This document shows, one piece after another, positions 20,450-30,160 of a stretch of 64,000 bases of DNA. Position numbers and translations under genes: made by a program. The DNA comes from Staphylococcus lloydii (GTDB taxonomy: Bacteria > Bacillota > Bacilli > Staphylococcales > Staphylococcaceae), in contig NZ_CP064056.1 of assembly GCF_015775975.1 (NCBI RefSeq), positions 1,302,001 to 1,366,000 on the forward strand, written 5' to 3'. The notes under the pieces are model-generated. The model worked only from the letters and a program-made list of their open reading frames with translations, ran no database searches and had not been told where the DNA came from. The number at the start of each line of letters is the position of its first letter. Position 1 is the first letter of the stretch.

Positions 20450-21226
20450 ATGACTACGCCAGTATTCGAATTACAAAATTTAAATTATGCTTTTGATAAC
20501 AAAAAGGTACTCGATAATATTAATATTAAAATTAATCGAGGCGAGTTTTTAGCAGTCGTTGGCCCAAATGGTGCTGGGAAATCGACGCTGTTAAAGTTAA
20601 TTTTAGGTCTATTACCGATGCAAAGTGGCAAAATATTTGTAGATGGTAAAGATTATAAAGGAAAACAATCTATGTTAAAAATTAGTTATGTATCGCAGAA
20701 GGCACTTGCTTTTAAATCTGGTTTTCCTGCCAGTGTGAAAGAAGTCGTGCTTAGCGGGCTAACTAAACGTAAAAAATTAGTACGTTGGTTCAATCGAAAT
20801 GATGAACAAAAGGTAGACGCAGTTTTAAAGCGCTTAAATATTGCGCATTTGAGTAATGCAAACATTGCCGAATTATCAGGCGGGCAACAACAAAGAATTC
20901 TTATCGCTAGAGCTTTAATCAGCGATCCGACAGTTTTAATATTAGATGAGCCTACAAACGGCATAGATGCAAAACATGTTAATGATTTTTACAATACTTT
21001 AAACCAACTAAAACAAGAAGGCGTAACAATCATATTAGTAACACACGATATTGGTGTAGTTGCAGATACTGCTACTGAAGTAGCATGTCTGAATAAACAT
21101 TTACATTTCCACGGCTCTACTGAAGAATTTAAATCCCTAGATGAAGTACAAATTTCTAAAATCTATGGGCATCCAATTAAATTCGTAGATCATCAACATG
21201 ATAGGGAGTGTTGTACAAATGATTGA
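20450..21226 (+). CDS. Zinc ABC transporter ATP-binding protein
   Basis: Cytoplasmic ATPase of a high-affinity metal importer (ZurA, ZnuC or MreA in related species). Walker A GPNGAGKST, the signature LSGGQQQR, Walker B LILDEPTNG and the H-loop THD are intact in 258 residues. GAGGTGA precedes the ATG at 20450. It overlaps the membrane subunit gene and is followed by zur, which with the Zur box argues for zinc as substrate. No substrate-binding lipoprotein gene is in the operon; it must be elsewhere. Confidence 0.92.
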   Translation: MTTPVFELQNLNYAFDNKKVLDNINIKINRGEFLAVVGPNGAGKSTLLKLILGLLPMQSGKIFVDGKDYKGKQSMLKISYVSQKALAFKSGFPASVKEVVLSGLTKRKKLVRWFNRNDEQKVDAVLKRLNIAHLSNANIAELSGGQQQRILIARALISDPTVLILDEPTNGIDAKHVNDFYNTLNQLKQEGVTIILVTHDIGVVADTATEVACLNKHLHFHGSTEEFKSLDEVQISKIYGHPIKFVDHQHDRECCTND

Positions 21227-22079
21227 TGCGTTATTAAATTTTGACTTTATGAGGTATTCTCTATTAAGTGGTTTACTTGTTGGTTTTATAGCGCCACTGA
21301 TAGGTGCTTTTATTGTAGTACGAAGGTTATCATTAATTGCTGATGCACTAAGCCATGTGACGCTTGGGGGCATCTCATTTGGAATGTTTTTAATTACTGT
21401 ATTACCTGCATTAACTTTTATTAATCCTATGTGGTGCGGTATTTTATTTGCTATTATAGGTGCCATATTAATTGAAAAGCTGAGAACTTCTTATAGTAAT
21501 TATCAAGAAATTGCTATCCCTATCATTATGAGTGCTGGTATAGCGTTAAGTGCTATATTTATCTCATTAGCTGATGGTTTCAACCAAGAAATTGTAGGTC
21601 TGTTATTCGGATCAATTAGTGCAGTTTCATTAAGTGATTTATTAACAATCGTTGCAATTGTAGTGATTGTCTTATTATTTGTATTAGCATTTTATAAAGA
21701 ACTATTTATATTATCTTTTGATGAAGAATATAGTAAAGTTATAGGCATTCCAAAATGGATACAGTTTTTATTTATAGCCATTGTAGCTATGGTTATTTCT
21801 GCGTCAATGCGCGTAGTCGGGATATTATTGGTAAGTGCATTAATTACATTGCCTGTAGCAATTTCAATGAGAATTACAAAAGGATTTAAACAACTTATAG
21901 CATTTAGTATAATTATCGGTGAAATAGCCGTCATTGTCGGATTAACATTAGCTTTTTACATTAATATATCACCAGGTGGCGTTATCGTTGTTTTATTAGT
22001 GCTAATGTTAGCTTGTACAATGATGTATCAAAAATTAAATCTTCGACAAAAAAAAGGAGTTAATGAGGATGAAAACTGA
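21219..22079 (+). CDS. Zinc ABC transporter permease
   Basis: Membrane subunit of the zinc importer, family ZnuB/MntB. The 286 residues hold about eight hydrophobic helices, with the family segment near [25 protein letters not shown], in which the cytoplasmic loop contacts the ATPase. The ATG at 21219 overlaps the end of the ATPase gene, and the final bases overlap the start of zur, so all three genes are translationally coupled. Confidence 0.93.
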   Translation: MIDALLNFDFMRYSLLSGLLVGFIAPLIGAFIVVRRLSLIADALSHVTLGGISFGMFLITVLPALTFINPMWCGILFAIIGAILIEKLRTSYSNYQEIAIPIIMSAGIALSAIFISLADGFNQEIVGLLFGSISAVSLSDLLTIVAIVVIVLLFVLAFYKELFILSFDEEYSKVIGIPKWIQFLFIAIVAMVISASMRVVGILLVSALITLPVAISMRITKGFKQLIAFSIIIGEIAVIVGLTLAFYINISPGGVIVVLLVLMLACTMMYQKLNLRQKKGVNEDEN

Positions 22080-22476
22080 AGAAGCCATTCAAATTCTTAA
22101 GCAAGATGGTCATAAATATACAGACAAACGTCGTGACATGCTTAATATTTTTGTAGAAGAAGATAAATATATTAATGCAAAACACATACAACAACAAATG
22201 GATACAAATTATCCAGGTATATCATTTGATACCATTTATAGAAACTTACATTTATTTAAGGAATTAAGTATTATTGAAGGTACTGAACTAGATGGCGAAA
22301 TGAAATTTAGAATTGCATGTACAGATCATCACCATCATCATTTTATTTGTGAATGTTGTGGAGATACTAAAGTAATTGAATTTTGCCCAATGGATGACAT
22401 TCAACAACGTTTACCGAATGTCGCAATAAATACACATAAATTAGAAGTTTATGGAATTTGTGAGAAGTGTCTATAA
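22069..22476 (+). CDS. zur: Zinc uptake regulator Zur (Fur family)
   Basis: Fur-family repressor of about 135 residues. The winged helix N-terminal domain includes [10 protein letters not shown] and the recognition segment SFDTIYRNL. The metal-binding part has [13 protein letters not shown] and a terminal CEKC, the two CxxC pairs of the structural zinc site. ATG 22069 or ATG 22063 could be used; the family N-terminus favours 22069. Its position in the zinc transporter operon identifies it as Zur rather than Fur or PerR. Confidence 0.93.
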   Translation: MKTEEAIQILKQDGHKYTDKRRDMLNIFVEEDKYINAKHIQQQMDTNYPGISFDTIYRNLHLFKELSIIEGTELDGEMKFRIACTDHHHHHFICECCGDTKVIEFCPMDDIQQRLPNVAINTHKLEVYGICEKCL

Positions 22477-22503
22477 ACAATAAGTCAATACATTTAGTTG
22501 TCA

Positions 22504-22545
22504 TAAAAAAGGACTCATTTTTTAAAAGATGAGTCCTTTTTTTAT
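22504..22545 (+). terminator. Terminator of the zur operon
   Basis: AAAAAAGGACTCAT pairs with ATGAGTCCTTTTTT, followed by more T residues. Confidence 0.92.
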
Positions 22546-22834
22546 TTAGTATGGCATATCATTTTCGTACATATGTTGATGTAATTATTAACTAAAGGTA
22601 TGAAAATGCTCATTAATTTTATTTTAAATATAGTCCATTAGTCTGAATTACTATTAAACAAACATTTTATAATGAATATATGTTTAAAAATTGCTAATTT
22701 GAGATATACTAGAAGAGTAACAAAGATGACAACTTATTAATTACATGTCTGATTAAAATGATAAGCATTTTAATTGTTGTCATATATAATAATTGTTATG
22801 CTTTACTTAACATTAATTAGGAGGATGATTATTT
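22546..22834 (+). promoter_or_regulatory. sodA upstream region with nested inverted repeats
   Basis: There is no gene here. ATGACAAC (22726-22733) pairs with GTTGTCAT (22776-22783). Inside lies ATTAAAATG (22752-22760) with CATTTTAAT (22766-22774) around ATAAG; its centre AATGATAAGCATT differs from a Fur-box core by one base. A PerR-like sequence (22784-22798) matches the PerR consensus at 12 of 14 positions. Possible -10 elements are TATACT at 22705-22710 and TATGCT at 22797-22802; the latter has TTGTTG 17 bases upstream. Which promoter is real cannot be told. Confidence 0.5.
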
Positions 22835-23434
22835 ATGGCTTTTGAATTACCAAAATTACCTTATGAGTTTGATGCGTTAGAACCACATATTGATAAAGAA
22901 ACTATGGAAATTCACCATGATAAGCACCATAACACTTATGTAACAAAATTAAACGCAGCAGTTGAAGGAACTGAGTTAGAATCTAAGTCTATCGAAGAAA
23001 TTATCGCAAACTTAGACAGCGTTCCTGAAAACATTCAAACAGCTGTTCGTAATAATGGTGGGGGACATATTAACCACTCATTATTCTGGGAATTATTAAC
23101 TCCTAACTCTGAAGAAAAAGGTACTGTAGTAGATAAAATTAAAGAACAATGGGGTTCTTTAGATGCATTTAAAGAAGAATTTGCTGATAAAGCTGCAGGC
23201 CGTTTCGGTTCAGGTTGGGCATGGTTAGTAGTAAATAACGGTAACTTAGAAATCGTTACTACACCTAACCAAGACAACCCATTAACTGAAGGTAAAACAC
23301 CTATCTTAGGTTTAGATGTTTGGGAACATGCTTATTACCTTAAATATCAAAACAAACGTCCAGATTACATCAGTGCTTTCTGGAACGTAGTTAACTGGGA
23401 AAAAGTTGACGAATTATACAATGCAGCTAAATAA
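22835..23434 (+). CDS. sodA: Superoxide dismutase SodA (manganese type)
   Basis: Removes superoxide. The metal ligands are His27, His81, Asp161 and His165 in the 199-residue protein. Residues Gly159 and Leu160 just before the Asp ligand are those of the manganese-specific S. aureus SodA; the cambialistic SodM paralogue carries Leu and Phe at these places. Manganese preference is therefore likely, by analogy. The ribosome binding site TTAGGAGG is strong, and the gene has its own promoter region and terminator. Confidence 0.96.
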   Translation: MAFELPKLPYEFDALEPHIDKETMEIHHDKHHNTYVTKLNAAVEGTELESKSIEEIIANLDSVPENIQTAVRNNGGGHINHSLFWELLTPNSEEKGTVVDKIKEQWGSLDAFKEEFADKAAGRFGSGWAWLVVNNGNLEIVTTPNQDNPLTEGKTPILGLDVWEHAYYLKYQNKRPDYISAFWNVVNWEKVDELYNAAK

Positions 23435-23445
23435 TTTTATTTAGT

Positions 23446-23482
23446 TGATGACAGCCTTTAACGAGGCTGTCATTTTTTTTAT
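23446..23482 (+). terminator. Terminator of sodA
   Basis: ATGACAGCCT pairs with AGGCTGTCAT around a short loop, followed by eight T residues. Confidence 0.9.
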
Positions 23483-23554
23483 TAAAATTATAGAAATATA
23501 AGGTGATTTAATATATCATTTGAATAGAGAACTATTGAATAGAGGTAGGTTGAT

Positions 23555-25603
23555 TTGTTAAAACGTTTAAAAGAAAAATCAAATGATGAAAAAATAAGAA
23601 ATACAATGAATAAAAGAGTTAGCTTTGTTTTTGGGCTGATTGTTTTTATCTTTGCTATTGTCGTACTCAGATTAGGTTATTTACAAATTGCCCAAGGTTC
23701 TCATTACAAACAGCAAATTAAAAATAGCGAAAACATAACTGTAAATGAGTCAGTACCAAGGGGTAGGATTCTTGATAGAAATGGTAAAGTTATCGTAGAT
23801 AATGCATCAAAAATGTCTATTACATACACTCGTGGTAAAAAAACGTCACAAGATGAAGTATTAACCACGGCACGAAAGTTATCTAAACTTATTCACATGA
23901 AAACGGATCAAATCACTGATAGAGATAAGCAAGATTATTGGATACAGAAACATCCAAATAAATCTAAAGCCATGATGAAACATGAGCAAAGTCTATTAGA
24001 TGATGGCAGTATCTCACAAGAACAATATGATGCTACTTTACATAAAAAAATAACATCAAAACAATTAAATAGTTTAACTGATAAAGATTTACAAGTACTG
24101 GCAATTTATCGTGAAATGATGTCCGGTTCTACTTTGAATCCACAAACCATTAAAAACGACGGTGTAACGAAGAAAGAATACGCTGCTGTTTCGCAAAAAT
24201 TAACACAGTTACCGGGCGTAAATACGAGTATGGATTGGGATAGAAAATATCCTTATGGTGATACTTTAAGAGGCGTTTTAGGTGATGTTTCTACATCTAA
24301 AGAAGGTATCCCTAAAGAATTAACAGATAAATATTTATCTAAAGGATACTCTCGTAACGATCGTGTCGGTAAATCATATTTAGAATATCAATACGAAGAC
24401 ATTTTAAAAGGTAAGAAAAAAGAAATGAAATATACGACAGATAAATCTGGAGATATAATCAATTCTAAAGTTGTAAACCCAGGTTCTCGTGGTGATGATT
24501 TAGTTTTAAGTATTGATATTGATTTACAACGTAAAACAGAAAAATATCTAAAAGAGCAAATTAGTAAGTTACGTGGCGAAGGCGCTAAAAATATGGATAA
24601 TGCATTGATGGTTGTCCAAAACCCTAATAACGGTGATATCTTAGCTATGGTGGGTAAACAAATCCATAAAGATGGTAGTATGACTGACTACGATATCGGT
24701 ACATTCACTTCCCAATACGCTGTAGGTTCATCAGTTAAAGGTGGTACTTTATTAGCAGGTTATCAAAATAATGCTATAAAAGTTGGCGAAAAAATGGTCG
24801 ATGAACCATTGAAATTTGCTGGTGGTCTACAGAAACATTCTTACTTTAACCAAGATGGTAAAGTTACAATTAATGACAAACAAGCATTGATGCATTCATC
24901 AAACGTATATATGTTTAAAACTGCACTAAAAATTGCAGGTCATCCTTATATGCCTAACATGAATTTACCATCAGATATAACAGTAGCTGGTCAAAAATTA
25001 CGTAAAGGGCTAAACCAAGTAGGACTTGGTGTTAAAACAGGTATCGATTTACCGAACGAAACAAGTGGTCAAATTGAACCACTAAACAATAATCCGGGTA
25101 ATTATTTAGACTTAGCAATTGGACAGTATGATACTTATACGCCAATGCAACTGTCACAATATGTCTCTACAATTGCCAATAATGGCTATAGAATACAACC
25201 TCATATTGGATTAGAAATTAGAAATGCTACAAATCAAGATACGCTTGGCCCAGTTAAACAAAAAATTAAAGGCAATGTCTTGAACAAAGTTAATAACACA
25301 AAAGCACAAATCAATGAAGTGCAACAAGGTTTCAAAATGGTATTTAATGAAGTACCTGGAACAGGTTATGAAAGTTTCCATAACACTGATGTGCCATCAG
25401 CTGGTAAAACAGGTACAGCCGAAGTGTTCCAAGATGGTAAACCTAGAGTTAACTCCACTTATATCGGCTATGCACCAATAAACAATCCTAAATTAGCATT
25501 TTCAATTGTTTACACTAACCAGCCAGTACCAGAACCATGGTTAAATGGCGGTGACGTCGGTAAAGATATTATTAACGACTATTTTAAAAATAAAGAAAAA
25601 TAA
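23555..25603 (+). CDS. Class B penicillin-binding protein (PBP3-like)
   Basis: Membrane-anchored peptidoglycan transpeptidase of the class B type, equivalent to S. aureus PBP3. After a basic N-terminus and one transmembrane helix (about residues 28-48), the dimerisation domain (about 60-300) begins with VPRGRILDRNG. The transpeptidase motifs are SxxK (SSVK), SxN (SSN) and KTG (GKTGTAEVF). The length is 682 residues. TTG at 23555 is the likely start. It is not the mobile PBP2a (MecA) form: the gene is in the normal sodA-pbp-rpmG place and its base composition is unremarkable. Confidence 0.94.
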   Translation: MLKRLKEKSNDEKIRNTMNKRVSFVFGLIVFIFAIVVLRLGYLQIAQGSHYKQQIKNSENITVNESVPRGRILDRNGKVIVDNASKMSITYTRGKKTSQDEVLTTARKLSKLIHMKTDQITDRDKQDYWIQKHPNKSKAMMKHEQSLLDDGSISQEQYDATLHKKITSKQLNSLTDKDLQVLAIYREMMSGSTLNPQTIKNDGVTKKEYAAVSQKLTQLPGVNTSMDWDRKYPYGDTLRGVLGDVSTSKEGIPKELTDKYLSKGYSRNDRVGKSYLEYQYEDILKGKKKEMKYTTDKSGDIINSKVVNPGSRGDDLVLSIDIDLQRKTEKYLKEQISKLRGEGAKNMDNALMVVQNPNNGDILAMVGKQIHKDGSMTDYDIGTFTSQYAVGSSVKGGTLLAGYQNNAIKVGEKMVDEPLKFAGGLQKHSYFNQDGKVTINDKQALMHSSNVYMFKTALKIAGHPYMPNMNLPSDITVAGQKLRKGLNQVGLGVKTGIDLPNETSGQIEPLNNNPGNYLDLAIGQYDTYTPMQLSQYVSTIANNGYRIQPHIGLEIRNATNQDTLGPVKQKIKGNVLNKVNNTKAQINEVQQGFKMVFNEVPGTGYESFHNTDVPSAGKTGTAEVFQDGKPRVNSTYIGYAPINNPKLAFSIVYTNQPVPEPWLNGGDVGKDIINDYFKNKEK

Positions 25604-25677
25604 TACCGTTAATATTAATATATGGATATTTTAGATATAAAAGAGCGATATAAAGCATTTTAATTAAAAATAAATAC

Positions 25678-25706
25678 TTTTCAATTTTTCAAGTAAGTGG
25701 TATGAT
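25678..25706 (+). promoter_or_regulatory. Promoter of rpmG
   Basis: TTTTCA (25678-25683), a 17-base spacer and TATGAT (25701-25706) with an extended -10 TGG just upstream. Confidence 0.65.
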
Positions 25707-25744
25707 TAATAGGTCGTATTTTGAAAAGGTAAGGAGGAATTAGC

Positions 25745-25894
25745 ATGCGCGTAAACGTAACATTAGCTTGCACAGAATGTGGAGAAAGAAACTACATTAC
25801 AACTAAAAATAAACGTACTAATCCTGAACGAATCGAAATGAAAAAACACTGTGCTCGTGACAACAAACACACTATGCACCGTGAAACAAAATAA
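25745..25894 (+). CDS. rpmG: 50S ribosomal protein L33
   Basis: Small L33 protein of 49 residues, starting [17 protein letters not shown] and ending HRETK. It carries Cys9, Cys12 and Cys36; the fourth cysteine of the full zinc-ribbon form is missing (HCARDNKH), so zinc binding may be weak or absent. Staphylococci usually have more than one rpmG copy. AAGGAGG precedes the ATG. The gene has its own promoter and terminator. Confidence 0.96.
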   Translation: MRVNVTLACTECGERNYITTKNKRTNPERIEMKKHCARDNKHTMHRETK

Positions 25895-25903
25895 TTCGTC
25901 TAT

Positions 25904-25938
25904 AAAACTAGGTTCTTATGAACCTAGTTTTTTATTTT
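25904..25938 (+). terminator. Terminator of rpmG
   Basis: AAAACTAGGTTC pairs with GAACCTAGTTTT around a four-base loop, followed by a T-rich tail. Confidence 0.92.
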
Positions 25939-25960
25939 GCTTAAAATATGTAGCCGTTGA

Positions 25961-25995
25961 ATGACATTATAATTGAGAAACGTTATAATAATGTC
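25961..25995 (+). promoter_or_regulatory. Promoter of the fau operon with inverted repeat
   Basis: ATGACA (25961-25966) and TATAAT (25984-25989) have a 17-base spacer. GACATTAT (25963-25970) and ATAATGTC (25988-25995) are a perfect inverted repeat that overlaps both promoter elements, the layout of a repressor operator. Confidence 0.55.
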
Positions 25996-26021
25996 AGTAT
26001 GGTTACGAAGAGGGTGAGCAT

Positions 26022-26558
26022 TTGACTAAAGTTGAGATGCGCAAACAGATGCTAAATAAAATGAAATCATTTTCTAGCACAAATAAGCAATCTGCAGATA
26101 GTTCCTTAGCCAATCAATTATTTGATACGGAGACTTATCAAAATGCACAAACTGTTGGTATTGTGTTATCGATGCCTCACGAAGTGGATACATACAATAT
26201 AATTAAACATATGTTCGAAGATAAGAAACAGGTTTTTGTTCCGGAAACAAATTACAAACTTCACGCAATGATTTTTAAAGAAATCACTGATTTTGCTGAA
26301 ATTGAATTAGATAGCAAAGGGATTAATCATGTGATTGCCGATAATGAAACTACAGAGAATTTAGATTTATTAATCGTACCTGGTGTTGTGTTTAACCATC
26401 AAGGATATCGGATTGGCTATGGTGGTGGATATTTCGACAAATTTTTAGCAAGTCATAAACAGGATACAATAAGCTTGGTTTATGATTTTCAAATTGATTC
26501 ATTTGAAATTGAGGACCATGATCAACCTGTAGATACTTTAATAATCGCTACAACTTAA
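26022..26558 (+). CDS. 5-formyltetrahydrofolate cyclo-ligase
   Basis: Converts 5-formyl-THF to 5,10-methenyl-THF with ATP, returning a storage folate to one-carbon metabolism (YqgN family). The signature VPGVVFNHQGYRIGYGGGYFD near residue 120-140 is complete. The length is 178 residues. TTG at 26022 with GAGGGTGAG upstream is the start. It leads a run of five or six genes up to the hydrolase at 30151. Confidence 0.93.
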   Translation: MTKVEMRKQMLNKMKSFSSTNKQSADSSLANQLFDTETYQNAQTVGIVLSMPHEVDTYNIIKHMFEDKKQVFVPETNYKLHAMIFKEITDFAEIELDSKGINHVIADNETTENLDLLIVPGVVFNHQGYRIGYGGGYFDKFLASHKQDTISLVYDFQIDSFEIEDHDQPVDTLIIATT

Positions 26559-26572
26559 TAATGGAGGCACAA

Positions 26573-28015
26573 ATGGTTACAGAAAAGCATTTTTGGAAAT
26601 GCAGTTATTTTTGGATAAAATACTTTAATTTTGAGTTAGTTCATCATGATGAAAATAACCAAGAAGTATGGCTTGCTCATAAAAAGAAAAGCGAGCTCGT
26701 CATATTTAATTACAATATTAAATCCGCTCAAGAAATTCGTTTTACTAAAGATAAAATAAAAGAACATAAACAAGATGTGTCTGAATTTTTAACTTTTGAA
26801 CCTAAGAAAGTAACGTTCTATTTTATAACAGAGCACAACTTTACAGATGAACATTTAAACGAATCGGGTAAAACGAATTATAACATCAAAATATTAAGAA
26901 ACGAGCAATCCCTTGAACGGATTATGCCTAACTTATTTATTAAAACTATATTTAAACAAGATAATAAAAAGCATACATTATCATATTTTAAGAAGCGTGT
27001 TTTAAACACTAATCCTATTGAAAAACATATGTTAAAATTTGCACCTATTACATATAGCTTAGTTATCATTAATATCATTGTTTGGTTATCGATGATTTTA
27101 TTTTTCAATCATTTTACACAACTAAGTTTATTAGACGCAGGTGGTTTGGTTCATTTTAATGTTATTCATGGTGAATGGTATCGTTTAGTTACGTCTATAT
27201 TTTTACATTACAACTTTGAACATATTTTAATGAACATGCTAAGCCTCTTTATTTTTGGTAAAATAGTAGAGTCGATAGTGGGTCATTGGCGTATGCTTGT
27301 AATATATTTGTTTGCAGGGATATTTGCTAACTTTGCATCTTTATCATTTAGTATTACTACGGTCTCCGCCGGTGCCAGTGGTGCAATATTTGGATTGATT
27401 GGCGCATTGTTTGCTTTTATGTTTATTAGCAAAAGCTTTAATAAAAAATTAATTGGTCAATTACTCATTGTATTAGTTATATTAATCGTAATTTCGTTAT
27501 TTATGAGTAATATTAACGTTTATGCTCATATCGGCGGTTTAATCGGTGGTTTCTTAATTTGTTTATTAGGTCATTACTTCGTTAGTGATAAAAACAAGTT
27601 TTGGATTGTAGTCGTACTCTTGTTAGTTCTTTTCGTAGCTGCTCAAATTCGAATTTTCACTATTAAAGAAGATAATATCTACAATACAATCATCACCAAC
27701 GAAATGACTCAAGGTAACTACAAAGAAGCTCAAAGTATGGTAAAACATACTATCAAAAAGAATTATGCGGATGACGAAACATATTATTTAAACGGTTTAA
27801 TTACTACGACGTTAAATTCTAGAGCTGAAGGTATGGCTGACTGGGAGCGAGGTTTAAGATATTATCCAAATTCAGGTATTTTAAACTATGAACTTGCTAT
27901 AGCAAATCGTGCATTGGATGATAAAAGTAAAGCACGCAAGTATGCTAAAAAGGCACTAAAAGCCGATCCTCATAACCATGATTATTTAAATTTAACAAAA
28001 GAGTTGAAAGATTAA
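26573..28015 (+). CDS. Rhomboid intramembrane serine protease with TPR tail (GluP/YqgP-like)
   Basis: Intramembrane protease. A soluble N-terminal domain of about 160 residues is followed by seven hydrophobic helices with the catalytic serine in GASGAIFG and the catalytic histidine in YAHIGGLIGG. The last 100 residues form TPR-like helical repeats (YLNGLITTTLNSRAEG; ALDDKSKARKYAKKALKADP). ATG 26573 follows GGAGG and gives 480 residues. It occupies the yqgP position before yqgQ and glucokinase, as in B. subtilis. Confidence 0.93.
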   Translation: MVTEKHFWKCSYFWIKYFNFELVHHDENNQEVWLAHKKKSELVIFNYNIKSAQEIRFTKDKIKEHKQDVSEFLTFEPKKVTFYFITEHNFTDEHLNESGKTNYNIKILRNEQSLERIMPNLFIKTIFKQDNKKHTLSYFKKRVLNTNPIEKHMLKFAPITYSLVIINIIVWLSMILFFNHFTQLSLLDAGGLVHFNVIHGEWYRLVTSIFLHYNFEHILMNMLSLFIFGKIVESIVGHWRMLVIYLFAGIFANFASLSFSITTVSAGASGAIFGLIGALFAFMFISKSFNKKLIGQLLIVLVILIVISLFMSNINVYAHIGGLIGGFLICLLGHYFVSDKNKFWIVVVLLLVLFVAAQIRIFTIKEDNIYNTIITNEMTQGNYKEAQSMVKHTIKKNYADDETYYLNGLITTTLNSRAEGMADWERGLRYYPNSGILNYELAIANRALDDKSKARKYAKKALKADPHNHDYLNLTKELKD

Positions 28016-28216
28016 ATGAAACAAAATCTTAATAACTTTTATGATGTTTTGCAATTGTTAAAACAATACGGTTTTATTATTTATTTTAAAGATAAAGACG
28101 ATATGTATGAAATGATTGAACAAGAAATTTCTCAATTATTCCAATATGAATTAATATCAAAAGACGATTATATTAAATGCAAATTAATTATAAAGCAGAG
28201 AAGGATGAATAGATAA
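28016..28216 (+). CDS. YqgQ family small protein (DUF910)
   Basis: A 66-residue conserved Firmicute protein of unknown role, predicted all-helical (NNFYDVLQLLKQYGFIIYF). It starts immediately after the rhomboid stop and ends immediately before the glucokinase ATG, an arrangement kept in B. subtilis (yqgQ-glcK). Nucleic-acid binding has been suggested for the family but nothing in the sequence proves it. Confidence 0.85.
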   Translation: MKQNLNNFYDVLQLLKQYGFIIYFKDKDDMYEMIEQEISQLFQYELISKDDYIKCKLIIKQRRMNR

Positions 28217-29203
28217 ATGAAGAAAATCATATTAGCTGCAGATATTGGCGGTACAACTTGTAAATTAGGTTTATTTGATGAAAATCTAGAAAGATTAGAA
28301 AAATGGTCAATTGATACTGATACTACTGATTCAACAGGATATAAGTTATTAAAAGGCGTTTATGATTCATTTGAAGAAAAAGTAGCGGAATTCGGTTATA
28401 AATTTGAAGACGTTATCGGTGTAGGTATTGGCGTACCAGGTCCAATAGAATTTGAAACTGGGATAGTATATGGTGCTGTCAACTTATATTGGGATGATCG
28501 TGTGAATGTTAGAGAAATATTCCAACAATTCGTTTCATGTCCTGTTTACGTAGATAATGATGCCAATGTTGCAGCATTAGGTGAAAAACATAAAGGCGCA
28601 GGTAAAGGTGCAGATGATGTTGTAACTATTACTTTAGGTACTGGCTTAGGTGGCGGTATTATTTCAAATGGAGAAATCGTACATGGTCACAACGGTTCAG
28701 GCGCTGAGATAGGCCATTTCAGAGTTGATCATGATCAACGTTTCAAATGTAATTGTGGTAAGTCTGGTTGTGTCGAAACAGTCGCTTCAGCAACAGGAGT
28801 CGTTAATTTAGTAAATTTCTATTATCCTAAATTAACTTTTAAATCATCTATACTAGAATTAATTAAAGCTAATAAAGTCACAGCAAAAGCAGTATTTAAT
28901 GCCGCTAAAGAAGGCGATCAGTTCTGTATTTTCATCACAGAAAGAGTTGCTAATTATGTCGCTTACTTATGCAGTATTATTAGTGTGACGAGCAACCCTA
29001 AATATATTGTTTTAGGTGGCGGTATGTCTACAGCTGGTTTAATTTTAATCGAAAATATTAAAACCGAATACTATAATTTAACTTTTACACCTGCGCAACA
29101 AGGCACTGAAATTGTTCAGGCCGAATTAGGTAATGATGCCGGTATTACAGGAGCTGCAGGATTAATTTATACGTATGTGATAGAGAAGGAAGGTATTAAA
29201 TAA
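28217..29203 (+). CDS. Glucokinase (ROK family)
   Basis: Phosphorylates glucose with ATP in the cytoplasm. The ATP-binding [12 protein letters not shown], substrate-site residues around [12 protein letters not shown] and the ROK zinc motif CNCGKSGC are all visible. The length is 328 residues. It is the GlkA/GlcK orthologue by position. The stop overlaps the next gene by one base. Confidence 0.95.
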   Translation: MKKIILAADIGGTTCKLGLFDENLERLEKWSIDTDTTDSTGYKLLKGVYDSFEEKVAEFGYKFEDVIGVGIGVPGPIEFETGIVYGAVNLYWDDRVNVREIFQQFVSCPVYVDNDANVAALGEKHKGAGKGADDVVTITLGTGLGGGIISNGEIVHGHNGSGAEIGHFRVDHDQRFKCNCGKSGCVETVASATGVVNLVNFYYPKLTFKSSILELIKANKVTAKAVFNAAKEGDQFCIFITERVANYVAYLCSIISVTSNPKYIVLGGGMSTAGLILIENIKTEYYNLTFTPAQQGTEIVQAELGNDAGITGAAGLIYTYVIEKEGIK

Positions 29204-29541
29204 TGGCAATTGTTGATGTTGTTGTAATTCCAGTAGGTACTGAGGGACCAAGCGTAAGTAAATATATTGCAGAAATCCAAACTAAATTAAAAGAATATAA
29301 ACAAGCTGGTAAAATAGATTACCAACTTACACCGATGAACACTTTAATAGAAGGCGAATTAGCCGATTTATTAGAAGTCGTGCAAGCAATTCACGAACTA
29401 CCTTTTGATAAAGGGCTAGATAGAGTTTGTACAAATATTAGAATAGATGACAGACGTGATAAATCAAGAAAGATGAATGACAAATTAACATCTGTAGAAA
29501 AATATTTAAATTCTAACGGTGATAACAATGAGAATATCTAG
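29203..29541 (+). CDS. MTH1187 family thiamine-binding-type protein (YqgV-like)
   Basis: A 112-residue protein of the MTH1187/YkoF superfamily, ferredoxin-like folds that in several cases bind thiamine. The typical VDVVVIPVGTEGPSVSKYI opening is present. It overlaps the glucokinase stop by one base and the next gene by 14 bases. A thiamine-related role is family knowledge, not shown here. Confidence 0.85.
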   Translation: MAIVDVVVIPVGTEGPSVSKYIAEIQTKLKEYKQAGKIDYQLTPMNTLIEGELADLLEVVQAIHELPFDKGLDRVCTNIRIDDRRDKSRKMNDKLTSVEKYLNSNGDNNENI

Positions 29542-30151
29542 TTTAACTCTAGGTCCAGTTGAAACTAACTGTTATTTTATAGAGAACGAAGACGGCATAA
29601 TAATTGTCGACCCTGCAGGCGAAAGTGGACAAATTATTAAAAAAGTAAACCAACTTAATAAAACAGTCAAAGCAGTATTATTAACTCATGCTCACTTTGA
29701 CCACATAGCAGCATTGGATGATATTGTCGACAAATATCAAGTCCCGGTTTATATGAGTGCTATTGAATTTGATTTTTTAAATAATACCGAAAAGAACGGT
29801 TCAGCAAAATTTAAACAGTTTGGCTTACCTGAAGTAATAAGTGACGCTAAACCACAACCGATAGAAGAAGGTAAAGTTAGTATAGAAGGATTTGAATTTG
29901 AAGTGTTACACACGCCAGGACATTCACCTGGTAGTTTAACTTTCGTTTTCAATGACTTTGCAGTAGTCGGTGACACCTTATTCAAACAAGGTATTGGCCG
30001 TACTGATTTATATAAAGGGGACTACGAAACATTAGTCGACTCAATACAAGATAAATTATTTGAGCTAGAAGGCGACTTACCTTTATTCCCTGGCCACGGC
30101 CCTTATACAACCGTTGACGATGAACAACTTAATCCATTTTTACATGGCTAG
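29528..30151 (+). CDS. MBL-fold metallohydrolase (YqgX, glyoxalase II-like)
   Basis: Metallo-beta-lactamase fold hydrolase of the glyoxalase II group. The metal motif THAHFDH, the distal HTPGHSPG, the Asp in VGDTLF and the final GHGPYTT are all present in 207 residues. ATG at 29528 follows GGTGAT. It ends the fau-to-yqgX run, ten bases before the hairpin at 30161. The substrate is not certain; some relatives act on bacillithiol conjugates. Confidence 0.9.
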   Translation: MRISSLTLGPVETNCYFIENEDGIIIVDPAGESGQIIKKVNQLNKTVKAVLLTHAHFDHIAALDDIVDKYQVPVYMSAIEFDFLNNTEKNGSAKFKQFGLPEVISDAKPQPIEEGKVSIEGFEFEVLHTPGHSPGSLTFVFNDFAVVGDTLFKQGIGRTDLYKGDYETLVDSIQDKLFELEGDLPLFPGHGPYTTVDDEQLNPFLHG

Positions 30152-30160
30152 AAGTAATTT

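Noticed and set aside
23555..25603. Possible mobile beta-lactam resistance gene
   Set aside because: The protein is the housekeeping PBP3 type in its normal place; no mobile element signs flank it.
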